From a bacterium (GTDB taxonomy: Bacteria > SM23-81 > DAOVCL01), in the NCBI GenBank assembly GCA_029932675.1, contig JAOZPP010000066.1, forward strand, positions 1 to 19,197: a DNA stretch of 19,197 bases, given 5' to 3'. Of the stretch, positions 6,030 to 13,380 are shown one piece after another. The notes under the pieces were generated by a model, which saw only the letters and a list, made by a program, of their open reading frames with translations, had not been told where the DNA came from and searched no databases. Position numbers and translations under genes: made by a program. Each line of letters starts with the position of its first letter. Position 1 is the first letter of the stretch.

Positions 6030-7493
6030 CTATCTGATCAACACCATTCTCCTGGTCTTCTCCACCTTTAACCCATCACCTATCACCTCTAACCTGGCGA
6101 GGTATACCCCACTAGCCACCGGCTTGCTCCCATCATCCCTCCCGTCCCACAAAACCCGATAATTGCTTGCTCTCTGCTCCTCATCCACCAGCGTCCTTAT
6201 CTTTTGCCCCAAGATGTTGTATATCTTTAGGGTAGTGTGGTGTGGCCTGACCGCTGATAACTGATAGCTGATGGCTGTGGTTGAGTTAAACGGATTGGGG
6301 TAGTTCTGGGAGAGGGAAGATCGTGCGGGCAGACTACCAGAGGTTAGGTCATCATCTATTCCATCTGGATATGTGTAGCACCATAGATCATCCTCGACGC
6401 CAGCAAAGACCCTGGTGGGCTTGGTGAAAGTAACCTGTAGATCGGCTACCCAGGTACCATCTGGTAAGCCATCGCCGAACTCTTCCCAGTTCTGACCTCC
6501 ATTTGTGCTACGGTAGATGCTCTTTCCTCCCCAGATCGTGTTGTAAAGACCAATATAGACCGTGTCTGGCTGTCTGGAGTCAACAGCCAAGGCTGCAGAA
6601 AAAGAGCCGGGAAAGGGTAAGCCATCACCAGCTACGTACCAACTCGTAGCTCCATTAACACTTTTGTAAACTGTAGTCCATATCGTAGATGAATCTATTT
6701 CCCCAATACTCAAGTCTATCTGGACATAGAGGATGTTAGGGTTAATTGGATTCAGGGCTAATGCTTCAATGTCCCAGCGAACTGTGTCCTCTGGAGGTGG
6801 GGGCCAGGGCGAAGGTGGAGGGAGACCACAGTCCGCTTCTACCCAGCTATCTCCCCCATCTATACTCTTGAATACATTGCCTAACCAGGGGTCATAACCA
6901 CAAGAGGCCACATAGATGATCTGAGTATTTGTGGGGTCTATGGCTATGGAGGTTGCATGAGGATTGAAGAGTCCATTAACCTTAGGAACCCAATTTTGAC
7001 CGCCGTCTGTGCTCTTATAAACCCCCCAGCCAGGTATTCCCACATAAAGGGTATCTAGGTGAAGGGGGTCGGTAGCTATAGTTTCTACCACGCCGATTGG
7101 CCCTGTTGGCAGGCCATTGCCTGCATACACCCAGGTGGAACCTCCATCTACGGTCTTGTAGATGGTGGCCTGATCTTCATTTGGATTTCCAGGGACCAGT
7201 CCCCATCCACCCACATAGACCACTTCTGGGTTAGTTGAAAGCATAGCTATTGAGTATAAGTGCCGCACATCGGAGGGCAATCTATCTGTAAGCTCAGTCC
7301 AGGTCTTCCCTCCATCTGTTGTTTTGAAAATCCTGGAATAACCGAGCGTATAAATGATAGTCCCGGCTGTGTCCATCGTAAATGCGCTTACCCCTATACC
7401 AGGGCCTATAGGGGTCCATACCCCCTCCCCAGCAACTCCCAAAGAGGTAAAGGAAAGAAATGCAAATAGTAGCGAAAAAGCGACTCTTTTCAT
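6030..7493 (-). CDS. Secreted Asp-box (BNR) beta-propeller protein with type IX sorting domain
   Basis: This 487-residue protein begins with a signal peptide (residues 1 to about 22). It contains six Asp-box motifs of the form YKTxDGGxTW (for example FKTTDGGKTW, YKTVDGGSTW, YKSTDGGQNW, FKSIDGGDSW), each followed by a G-L-P turn. This is the layout of sortilin- or glycosidase-like propellers; no sialidase active-site residues are evident. The last 95 residues or so are a type IX secretion/FlgD-like sorting domain: QNYPNPFN, then LKIYNILGQKIRTLVDE and a final basic MVLIR. It is therefore probably exported across the outer membrane and surface-attached or released. It lies 80 nt downstream of the second sorting-domain protein in the same direction. 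Substrate or ligand is unknown. Confidence 0.88.
   Translation of the reverse strand: MKRVAFSLLFAFLSFTSLGVAGEGVWTPIGPGIGVSAFTMDTAGTIIYTLGYSRIFKTTDGGKTWTELTDRLPSDVRHLYSIAMLSTNPEVVYVGGWGLVPGNPNEDQATIYKTVDGGSTWVYAGNGLPTGPIGVVETIATDPLHLDTLYVGIPGWGVYKSTDGGQNWVPKVNGLFNPHATSIAIDPTNTQIIYVASCGYDPWLGNVFKSIDGGDSWVEADCGLPPPSPWPPPPEDTVRWDIEALALNPINPNILYVQIDLSIGEIDSSTIWTTVYKSVNGATSWYVAGDGLPFPGSFSAALAVDSRQPDTVYIGLYNTIWGGKSIYRSTNGGQNWEEFGDGLPDGTWVADLQVTFTKPTRVFAGVEDDLWCYTYPDGIDDDLTSGSLPARSSLSQNYPNPFNSTTAISYQLSAVRPHHTTLKIYNILGQKIRTLVDEEQRASNYRVLWDGRDDGSKPVASGVYLARLEVIGDGLKVEKTRRMVLIR
6180..6221. repeat. 42-nt identical repeat, copy 1 (sorting-domain coding)
   Basis: These 42 bases are identical, in the same orientation, to 7712-7753. 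They encode NILGQKIRTLVDE in the C-terminal sorting domains of the two adjacent secreted proteins. Flanking bases diverge quickly, so synonymous sites are conserved only in this core. Confidence 0.85.
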
Positions 7494-7573
7494 CTGATGA
7501 ATGACCCCCTCTCTTCAAACCCTGAGGCTGCTGAGGCCATATATACCAGGCACCAGCAGCCCCTTTTGGTATT

Positions 7574-9304
7574 CTATCGTAGAAGAACCATCTTCCTTAC
7601 CTGGCAGAAATTCCCTGCCTCCAGCCGATAGAAGTAAATACCACTGGATACCTGGTCACCATTCTCATCTTTCCCATCCCAGAGAATTGAATAATTACCC
7701 GGAGGCTGCTTCTCATCCACCAGCGTCCTTATCTTTTGCCCCAAGATGTTGTAAATCTTCAAGGCGGTGTGGTGCGGTCTCCCCTCTCTATCTGGAAGGG
7801 TGTAGCGGATGGTAGTGGCTGAATTAAAGGGATTGGGGTAGTTCTGGAATAAGGCAAAATCTTTGGGAAGAACATCCTCATCGCTCGGTTCCTCCACTTT
7901 CTCCCAATCCCAGGTAACAACCTTAGCATAGATGTCCGAGCCCTCGGATCGACGCATATCCACCCATGAGAAGACGATTCGATCATTGCTTACGGCTATT
8001 GAAGGATCCCATTGATTTGGATTGGGCACGTCCGGCCTCTGATTGACCAAGTAGTTTGCCCCCCATGAAGTGCCATCGGAATGGTATCTCTGCGCATAAA
8101 TATCCCAATCGCCATTACGCTTGTCTTGCCAACAGATGACGAAATTTCCGTTGGTATCTATTGACACTGAGGGATGACTTTGTTCACTTGTCCCTGTATC
8201 ATCATTCACCTGAAAATTTGTCCCTAGCGCATTACCGGAAGCGTCATACCGCTGGGCATAGATATCGGGATTGTCCCAGCCGTTGCGCCAATCCTGCCAG
8301 CAAATAACAAAATCGCCATGGGCATTCATTGCTATCGAGGGATGCCAACATCCCCCGACATTATTGGATACCCGGAAATTCGCTCCCAATGCATTACCTA
8401 AACTGTCATACCGCTGGGCATAAATGCCCTGGTCTCCATTATAAGAATTCTCCCAACAGATCACGAAGTTGCCATCTACATCCATTGCTATTGAAGGACT
8501 TGACCAACTACCAAATTCCCCGATGTTGTTGTTCACCCGGAAATTTACTCCGATTGTATTTCCTAAGCCGTCATATTGCTGAGCCCAGATATCATTCCAA
8601 TCATACCGATTATCTGTCCAACAGATGACGAACTCGCCATCTCCATCCATTGCTACCGCGGGGCGTTCTTGGTCATTTGTCCCAGCATCATCATTTACCC
8701 GGAAGTTCACCCCTATAGTATCACCCGAACTGCTGTACCGCTGGGCATAGATATCAGGCGGAATCTTGCTACTGTCACACCAACAGATAACGAAATTGCC
8801 ATCTCTGTCCATTGCCGTCGAGGGGCAGTATCCTCCATTTGACTCAACTACCCTGAAATTCGCCTCCATGGTGTCTCCTGAACTGTTATATCGCTGGGCA
8901 TAAATGTCCCCGCCCAAACTATTGCGCTTATCGTGCCAACAGATGACAAAATTGCCTGATGCAGCCATAGCAACCGCAGGAAAATACTGCGAACATCCAC
9001 TAGTTGTGTCATCATTGACCAGAAAGTCGTTCTTGATGATACCCAAAATAGTGTTTTCTTCTTCCGGCTTTAACACCCTTCCCTCTGGCAGGGATACAGG
9101 CATTCGATAATCTTTGGTCCTCTCAAACCTGTGATGACGGAAACCCCTATCCCTACCAACCGACCATAACTGGCCACTCTCTACATCAATCTCCCACCTG
9201 CTAACCTCAGGGCTCAAGCCATAAGTCTGTTGGGCAGAACAGAAGTCCACTGTCCCCAGGAAGAGCAGGGACACAAGCAGAAACACAAAACTCATCTTAC
9301 GCAT
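7574..9304 (-). CDS. Secreted seven-repeat protein with type IX sorting domain
   Basis: This 576-residue protein has a signal peptide (residues 1-24, ending FCSAQQ). An N-terminal region of about 90 residues is followed by seven tandem repeats of roughly 55 residues. Each centres on G-NFVICW-D-RN, then DIYAQRY-S-G and an NFRVND tail; the FVICW-like cores fall near residues 122, 175, 230, 284, 336, 392 and 445, the last being degenerate (IVFSWVDMR). The period and alternating strands suggest a beta-propeller. The final 95 residues or so are a type IX sorting domain (FQNYPNPFN ... SGIYFYRLEAG ... MVLLR). The repeated Cys in VICW is unusual for an extracellular protein. The start has GAGGTGGG a few nt upstream. 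The biochemical role is unknown. Confidence 0.88.
   Translation of the reverse strand: MRKMSFVFLLVSLLFLGTVDFCSAQQTYGLSPEVSRWEIDVESGQLWSVGRDRGFRHHRFERTKDYRMPVSLPEGRVLKPEEENTILGIIKNDFLVNDDTTSGCSQYFPAVAMAASGNFVICWHDKRNSLGGDIYAQRYNSSGDTMEANFRVVESNGGYCPSTAMDRDGNFVICWCDSSKIPPDIYAQRYSSSGDTIGVNFRVNDDAGTNDQERPAVAMDGDGEFVICWTDNRYDWNDIWAQQYDGLGNTIGVNFRVNNNIGEFGSWSSPSIAMDVDGNFVICWENSYNGDQGIYAQRYDSLGNALGANFRVSNNVGGCWHPSIAMNAHGDFVICWQDWRNGWDNPDIYAQRYDASGNALGTNFQVNDDTGTSEQSHPSVSIDTNGNFVICWQDKRNGDWDIYAQRYHSDGTSWGANYLVNQRPDVPNPNQWDPSIAVSNDRIVFSWVDMRRSEGSDIYAKVVTWDWEKVEEPSDEDVLPKDFALFQNYPNPFNSATTIRYTLPDREGRPHHTALKIYNILGQKIRTLVDEKQPPGNYSILWDGKDENGDQVSSGIYFYRLEAGNFCQVRKMVLLR
7712..7753. repeat. 42-nt identical repeat, copy 2 (sorting-domain coding)
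   Basis: This is the second copy of the sequence at 6180-6221, 1532 nt away, in the same frame of the neighbouring sorting-domain gene. DNA identity inside otherwise diverged domains suggests recent duplication, gene conversion, or recombination within a larger family of such genes. Confidence 0.85.
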
Positions 9305-9391
9305 TTTCCCACCTCATCAGTGGTTAAAGGTATACAACTCCTTGTCAAGGCAGAGCCCTGACAGCACTGTAAGAAAGGTTTAAGCGTCTTG

Positions 9392-10135
9392 TCAATACCA
9401 TACCCCTACCAAACAGAGGCCCTTGGCTGGAGCGGTGGGCCCAGCCCTTTTTCTATCCTTGCTCTCCAAGATCTCCTGGAAATCTTTGAGGGTGATCCTC
9501 CCCCTTCCCACATCCAATAATGTTCCCGCCAAGATGCGCACCATATTGTGCAGGAACCTGTTAGCTTCAACGCTAAAGATGATCTCCTTCCCCCTTTTTC
9601 TCACCTGAGCAAAGAATACCTGACAGGTCTTATCCTTCTCCCTCTCTTCCTGGTGACAGAAGGAGGAGAAGTCCTGCGCGCCAAGGAGTAGCCTGGCCGC
9701 AGAATCCATTTGCTCGACATCCAAATTATAGGAGACCTCCCAGATGAAGTTCCTCTTCAGGGCTGTTCTGCCCATATAGTAGTGGTATCTGTATCTACGG
9801 CGCTGGGCATCAAAACGGGCGTTGAACTTCGGGGGCACTATGGTAACCCCTTTGATGACGATGTCCCGGGGGAGGAGGGAATTTAAACCCTCTTTAATAG
9901 CTCTTAGAGGAAGATCGGCGGTAGTAAGAAAGTTAGCTACTTGCCCAGTAGCGTGAACCCCAGCGTCCGTTCGGCCAGCGCCGGTAAGCCTAATCTCCTC
10001 CCCAAGGATCTTCTTCAAATAGCTTTCTATCTCCCCTTGCACTGTTCTTAACCCAGGCTGTCTCTGCCAACCGGAGAACTCCGTCCCTTCATACTCTATC
10101 CTCAGTTTTATGTTTCTCAATCTCCCCCGGGACAT
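9392..10135 (-). CDS. truA: tRNA pseudouridine(38-40) synthase TruA
   Basis: TruA isomerises uridines 38-40 in the anticodon arm of many tRNAs. The 247-residue protein has the N-terminal LRIEYEGTEFSGWQRQP motif, the catalytic Asp57 in GAGRTDAGVHA, the RYRYHYY segment, and the C-terminal FLHNMVRILAGTLLDVGRG motif. Length is normal. The ATG lies 3 nt after the ecfT stop (TAAATAATG) with no clear ribosome site, so translation probably depends on re-initiation after ecfT. The ecfT-truA pairing recalls the rplM/rpsI-truA-ecfT-ecfA cluster of Firmicutes, although here the order is reversed and the rest is missing. Confidence 0.96.
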   Translation of the reverse strand: MSRGRLRNIKLRIEYEGTEFSGWQRQPGLRTVQGEIESYLKKILGEEIRLTGAGRTDAGVHATGQVANFLTTADLPLRAIKEGLNSLLPRDIVIKGVTIVPPKFNARFDAQRRRYRYHYYMGRTALKRNFIWEVSYNLDVEQMDSAARLLLGAQDFSSFCHQEEREKDKTCQVFFAQVRKRGKEIIFSVEANRFLHNMVRILAGTLLDVGRGRITLKDFQEILESKDRKRAGPTAPAKGLCLVGVWY

Positions 10136-10138
10136 TAT

Positions 10139-10936
10139 TTACAGGAGAATGCCGCCGATGAGAATTATCCCACTTAAAGAGAGAACAAGAAGGTCCTTCC
10201 CCTCAAATTTAAGCTTCCTATAAGAGGTCCTTCCCTTTCCACCCCGATAGCAGCGGGCTTCCATTGCCAAGGCCAGTTCGTCAGCCCTTCTGAAGGTGGA
10301 GAGAAAAAGGGGAACTATAAGCGGGATCAAGGACTTTACCCTTTGGAGGATATTCCCCCCGAAGTCAGCCCCCCGAGCTAACTGTGCTTTCTTCAAGGTC
10401 TCAGTCTCCTCAACGAGAAGGGGAACGAACCTAAGGGCGATCATAATCATCATCGCCAACTCCTGAGAGGGAAATCCTAACTTTTTCAAGGGCCGGAGCA
10501 ACGATTCAATACCATCGGTCAGCTCTACTGGAGAGGTCGTGAGGGTTAGGAGGGCGGCCAAAAGGATGAGTATTCCCACCCTTAGGCAGAAAAATACTCC
10601 CCTTATCAACCCCTCATAGGTAGCCCCCAACCTGTTAAGAGGGAAGAGGGGAATTGTTCTTCCCTGGGAAAAGAAGAGATGGAGGAGAATGGTAATGACA
10701 AAGAGCCAGATAAAAGATTTCAAATTGCGCAAAGGGTAGACAGGGGGAAGCTTGGACAGCCAGATGAGTAAAGCCAGAAGAAGGAGGAAGAATAGGTAAC
10801 ACCAGATCTGCTTAACCATCATTACCGAACAAACAAGAAAAAGGAAAGAAAGCAATTTGGCGCGTGGATCGAGCCTGTGGATGACGGATCCTGTAGGAAT
10901 ATACTGTCCTAAGGTTATATCAGTAAAAAAGGCCAT
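10139..10936 (-). CDS. ecfT: ECF transporter transmembrane protein EcfT
   Basis: EcfT is the membrane coupling subunit of energy-coupling-factor vitamin and metal transporters. It links two ATPases (EcfA) to a substrate-binding S component. The 265-residue protein begins with the typical GQYIPTGSVIHRLDPRAKLL motif. It has about five hydrophobic segments and the two Arg-containing coupling motifs that contact the ATPases: ARGADFGG at 187-194 and EARCYRGG at 226-233. No EcfA or S component is present, so it must work with partners encoded elsewhere. The ATG at 10936 has AGGGGGAG directly upstream. The 200 nt before it hold a 7-bp stem (11037-11043 with 11056-11062), but I found no clear promoter or known riboswitch. 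Confidence 0.93.
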   Translation of the reverse strand: MAFFTDITLGQYIPTGSVIHRLDPRAKLLSFLFLVCSVMMVKQIWCYLFFLLLLALLIWLSKLPPVYPLRNLKSFIWLFVITILLHLFFSQGRTIPLFPLNRLGATYEGLIRGVFFCLRVGILILLAALLTLTTSPVELTDGIESLLRPLKKLGFPSQELAMMIMIALRFVPLLVEETETLKKAQLARGADFGGNILQRVKSLIPLIVPLFLSTFRRADELALAMEARCYRGGKGRTSYRKLKFEGKDLLVLSLSGIILIGGILL

Positions 10937-11036
10937 CTCCCCCTAACAGAGTTTCGTCCTCTCGGTTCTGGATAGGCAAATTGGAGAGCCAGTGAGCGAT
11001 TCTAAGTCAGAATAGAAGATCCACAGCAACCCCCGA

Positions 11037-11062
11037 TTGCCAAACAAAAGACCCCTTGGCAA
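11037..11062. repeat. 7-bp stem with 12-nt loop upstream of ecfT
   Basis: TTGCCAA (11037-11043) pairs with TTGGCAA (11056-11062) in the gap between ecfT and the next gene. Neither strand carries a T run after the stem, so a terminator is not supported. It could be an operator or chance. Confidence 0.3.
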
Positions 11063-11136
11063 AAGCAAATTTACCTTATGTTTTTGAGATTTGAGTTTCG
11101 TCTAATTGGTTGACAAACTCAAAGGGAACTTACCAC

Positions 11137-11526
11137 TCAGTCCAAGATTTGAATATGTTCCAAGGAGGAGAGGACGACGAATATCCTTTCGTTGTTGCTC
11201 TCCGGATCCACTGGGAGGAGGAAGAAGCCCGTCCTCTTCGGATCGTAACCTTGGGTATAACCCAAAAGGATCTCCCCATCAGTAAACTTTACCTGAACCT
11301 TCTTTCCCGGTAAGGGCTTAGAGGGAAAGACCTTTTTTTCCACCTTCTCCATCTTCCCTCCAAAGTCTTTGACAAAGAAGATAGCCTTCAGTTGGGAGAT
11401 ATCCACCTGATGGCTTATCCCCTGGAGGTTAAGGATATGAAAGAAGGGATGACGGGGGGAGAAGTCAGTGGTGGTTCCCTTTTCGATGCTTCCGTCCTTG
11501 AAATGTAAAACGATTTTTGTCTTCAA
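11137..11526 (-). CDS. Two-repeat small protein, DUF6982-like
   Basis: This 129-residue soluble protein is built of two similar halves. The first has KIVLHFKDGSIEKGTTTDFSP then FFHI; the second has KVQVKFTDGEILLGYTQGYDP then GFFLLPVDPESNN. Each looks like a small Sm- or PilZ-like beta-barrel strand set. FFVKDFGG near 50-57 and the PVDPESNNERIFVV segment resemble proteins I believe are annotated as DUF6982; the function is unknown. The start is TTG at 11526, preceded by tandem GAGGT motifs that give a workable ribosome-site spacing. It follows the coiled-coil gene by 16 nt, so the two are probably one transcript. Confidence 0.8.
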   Translation of the reverse strand: MKTKIVLHFKDGSIEKGTTTDFSPRHPFFHILNLQGISHQVDISQLKAIFFVKDFGGKMEKVEKKVFPSKPLPGKKVQVKFTDGEILLGYTQGYDPKRTGFFLLPVDPESNNERIFVVLSSLEHIQILD

Positions 11527-11542
11527 ACCTCAACCTCAACGA

Positions 11543-11890
11543 TTAGCTAACCCCTATCGATTTCTCTTTCTTCCGTAAATCCTCTTCCAGGCCTTGGATC
11601 TTAGCTATTTTCTCCTTTACCTCAGGGTTACCAGCGATCTTGGTTGTCCCCTTTTCCACTAAGAGGTTATAGACAAGCCCCCCAAGTTGGGTGAACTCTT
11701 TAGCAATCTCCCTCCTGAGGGTGTATATTTCCCACTTTTCCTTTCCTTTTTTGGTGTACTCCTCGGCCTTCTCCCTCCCAGTCTCAAAAATGTCTACGAG
11801 GGTCTTCTTCGTCTTCTCCCAGATAGTTTCTAAATCCGCTCCTTTTTCCAATTTTTTCACCTCCTCGGTTAAATTTGCCAGAAGGTTCAC
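11543..11890 (-). CDS. Small Lys/Glu-rich coiled-coil protein
   Basis: The product is up to 115 residues, almost entirely predicted helix: a long charged coiled coil (residues 20-65), an EFTQLGGLVYNLLVEKG segment, then a second charged helix (85-112). The LGGLVYNLLVEKG core resembles small bacterial proteins that pair a coiled coil with a LGxLVYxL motif, sometimes followed by a zinc ribbon, which is absent here. There is no signal or membrane segment. Two starts are possible. GTG at 11890 has no visible ribosome site; TTG at 11851 has GAGGAGG 8 nt upstream and would give 102 residues. I list the longer form, but the shorter is quite likely. It is paired with the DUF6982-like gene. Confidence 0.72.
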   Translation of the reverse strand: MNLLANLTEEVKKLEKGADLETIWEKTKKTLVDIFETGREKAEEYTKKGKEKWEIYTLRREIAKEFTQLGGLVYNLLVEKGTTKIAGNPEVKEKIAKIQGLEEDLRKKEKSIGVS

Positions 11891-12006
11891 TGAGGTGGCG
11901 ATTCAGCAATTAGGTATCCGGCCTTTATCTAGCCCCCTCTGGTCACGGATTTCCCCCCTCCTTGCAGAGTAAGATCTAAAATCCAGGGGACCACGAATTA
12001 AGGTCC

Positions 12007-12036
12007 TTTTAAGATTTCCCCATCAAAGCCAGTCAA
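12007..12036 (-). promoter_or_regulatory. Weak promoter candidate for the small-gene pair
   Basis: On the minus strand TTGACT (12031-12036) is followed after 18 nt by TTAAAA (12007-12012). The -35 matches 5 of 6 consensus bases, but the -10 only 3 of 6. It lies about 120 nt upstream of the coiled-coil gene and just after the end of kbl. A 5-bp stem (11988-11992 with 12002-12006) sits just downstream. Confidence 0.25.
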
Positions 12037-12046
12037 TTACCCCCTC

Positions 12047-13246
12047 TTAGATCACCTTATGTTTCTTCCCAATTTTAGTGAAAGCCTCTATAGCCCGGTC
12101 GATATGCTCCCTTGTGTGGGCTGCAGATAGCTGGACCCTAATCCGAGCCTCTCCTTTGGGAACTACCGGATAGGAGAAACCAATTACATATATGCCCTCA
12201 TTTAGAAGGTCATTAGCAAAGTCCTGAGCCAATTTAGCATCGTTTTCGAACCTGCCAAACATAATGGGGACTATGGGGTGCACACCAGGTTTTATCTCAA
12301 ACCCAGCTTCAGTCATCTTTTTCCGAAAGTAGGCGGTATTCTCCATCAATCTATCCCTCAATTCAGTGGTTTGGGAGAGAAGGTCCATTACCTTGATGAG
12401 GGAGCCAACGATAACCGGAGCCAGGGTATTGGAGAATAGATAGGGACGGGACTTCTGTCGCAGCCACTCGATCAGTTCCTTACGCCCGGAGACACATCCC
12501 CCAGATGCTCCCCCCAATGCCTTGCCAAAAGTGGTGGTGATCAGATCAACCCTCCCCATCACCCCCCTATATTCATGGGTTCCCCGTCCTGTTTTGCCTA
12601 AAAAGCCCGTGGCGTGGGAATCATCTACCAATACCAGAGCATCATACTTCTCGGCCAGATCACAGATCTCATCGAGCTTGGCGATGTCCCCATCCATAGA
12701 GAAGACCCCGTCGGTGGCTACCATCCTGTATCTGGTTCCCTGCACCTTCTGCAACTTTGCTTCCAGATCAGCCATATCAGAATGGTTATAGATGAACCGT
12801 TGGGCCTTGCAGAGCCTGATGCCATCTATAATGGAGGCATGGTTTAATCTATCGGTGATTACCGCATCATCGGCGGTGAGAAAGGGTTCAAAGACGCCAC
12901 CATTTGCGTCGAAACAGGCGGCATAGAGCAGAGTATCCTCTGTGCCCAAAAAGCGAGATACCTTTTCCTCAGCTATTTTATGGATCTTTTGGGTGCCGCA
13001 GATGAACCTTACCGAGCTCATCCCATACCCCCACTCATCCAGGGTCTGATGGGCGGCCTCAATGACCTGAGGATGGGATGAGAGGCCAAGATAGTTGTTG
13101 GCACAGAAGTTCAATACCTTCTTGCCTCCCTCCACCTCTATCTCTGCGCCTTGAGGGGAAGTGATCACCCTCTCCTCTTTGTAGAGGCCCGCTTCACGGG
13201 TGGATTGCAGCTCCTTCTTCAGATCGTCCTTTATCTTGCCATACAT
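12047..13246 (-). CDS. kbl: Glycine C-acetyltransferase (2-amino-3-ketobutyrate CoA ligase)
   Basis: Kbl cleaves 2-amino-3-oxobutyrate with CoA to give glycine and acetyl-CoA, the second step of threonine catabolism. The 399-residue protein is a PLP enzyme of the alpha-oxoamine synthase family. It has [14 protein letters not shown] near residue 46, a [11 protein letters not shown] segment at 75-85, [11 protein letters not shown], the cofactor Asp208/209-Ser-His211 (VDDSHATG), and the PLP lysine Lys242 in TTFGKALGG. Length matches the E. coli enzyme. It could in principle be a related synthase such as KAPA synthase, but its motifs and position 134 nt downstream of tdh make Kbl the clear choice. 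AAGGGGGT precedes the ATG. Confidence 0.96.
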   Translation of the reverse strand: MYGKIKDDLKKELQSTREAGLYKEERVITSPQGAEIEVEGGKKVLNFCANNYLGLSSHPQVIEAAHQTLDEWGYGMSSVRFICGTQKIHKIAEEKVSRFLGTEDTLLYAACFDANGGVFEPFLTADDAVITDRLNHASIIDGIRLCKAQRFIYNHSDMADLEAKLQKVQGTRYRMVATDGVFSMDGDIAKLDEICDLAEKYDALVLVDDSHATGFLGKTGRGTHEYRGVMGRVDLITTTFGKALGGASGGCVSGRKELIEWLRQKSRPYLFSNTLAPVIVGSLIKVMDLLSQTTELRDRLMENTAYFRKKMTEAGFEIKPGVHPIVPIMFGRFENDAKLAQDFANDLLNEGIYVIGFSYPVVPKGEARIRVQLSAAHTREHIDRAIEAFTKIGKKHKVI

Positions 13247-13380
13247 CGTTACCCCCTTGATAAAAGTTCCCAGAGGTCAGTTTACCGGGATCAGGGGAAG
13301 TGAGGGCCGCAGACCACCAGATGTTTCCGACTAGTCCCTTATCCTCGTGTGCCCCCATTTTCTCCGTAAGAAACCTGAAA

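Noticed and set aside
7574-9304. DNA tandem repeats as a CRISPR-like or satellite array
   Set aside because: The roughly 160-nt periodicity is the coding of a repeat protein; units differ at many bases and keep frame.
9320-9348. Promoter for the seven-repeat gene using TTGACA at 9343-9348
   Set aside because: The -35 is perfect on the minus strand, but no acceptable -10 occurs at 16-18 nt.
11988-12010. Rho-independent terminator with GGACC/GGTCC and TTTT
   Set aside because: The stem is only 5 bp with a 9-nt loop, and the T run lies on the plus strand, where no gene ends.
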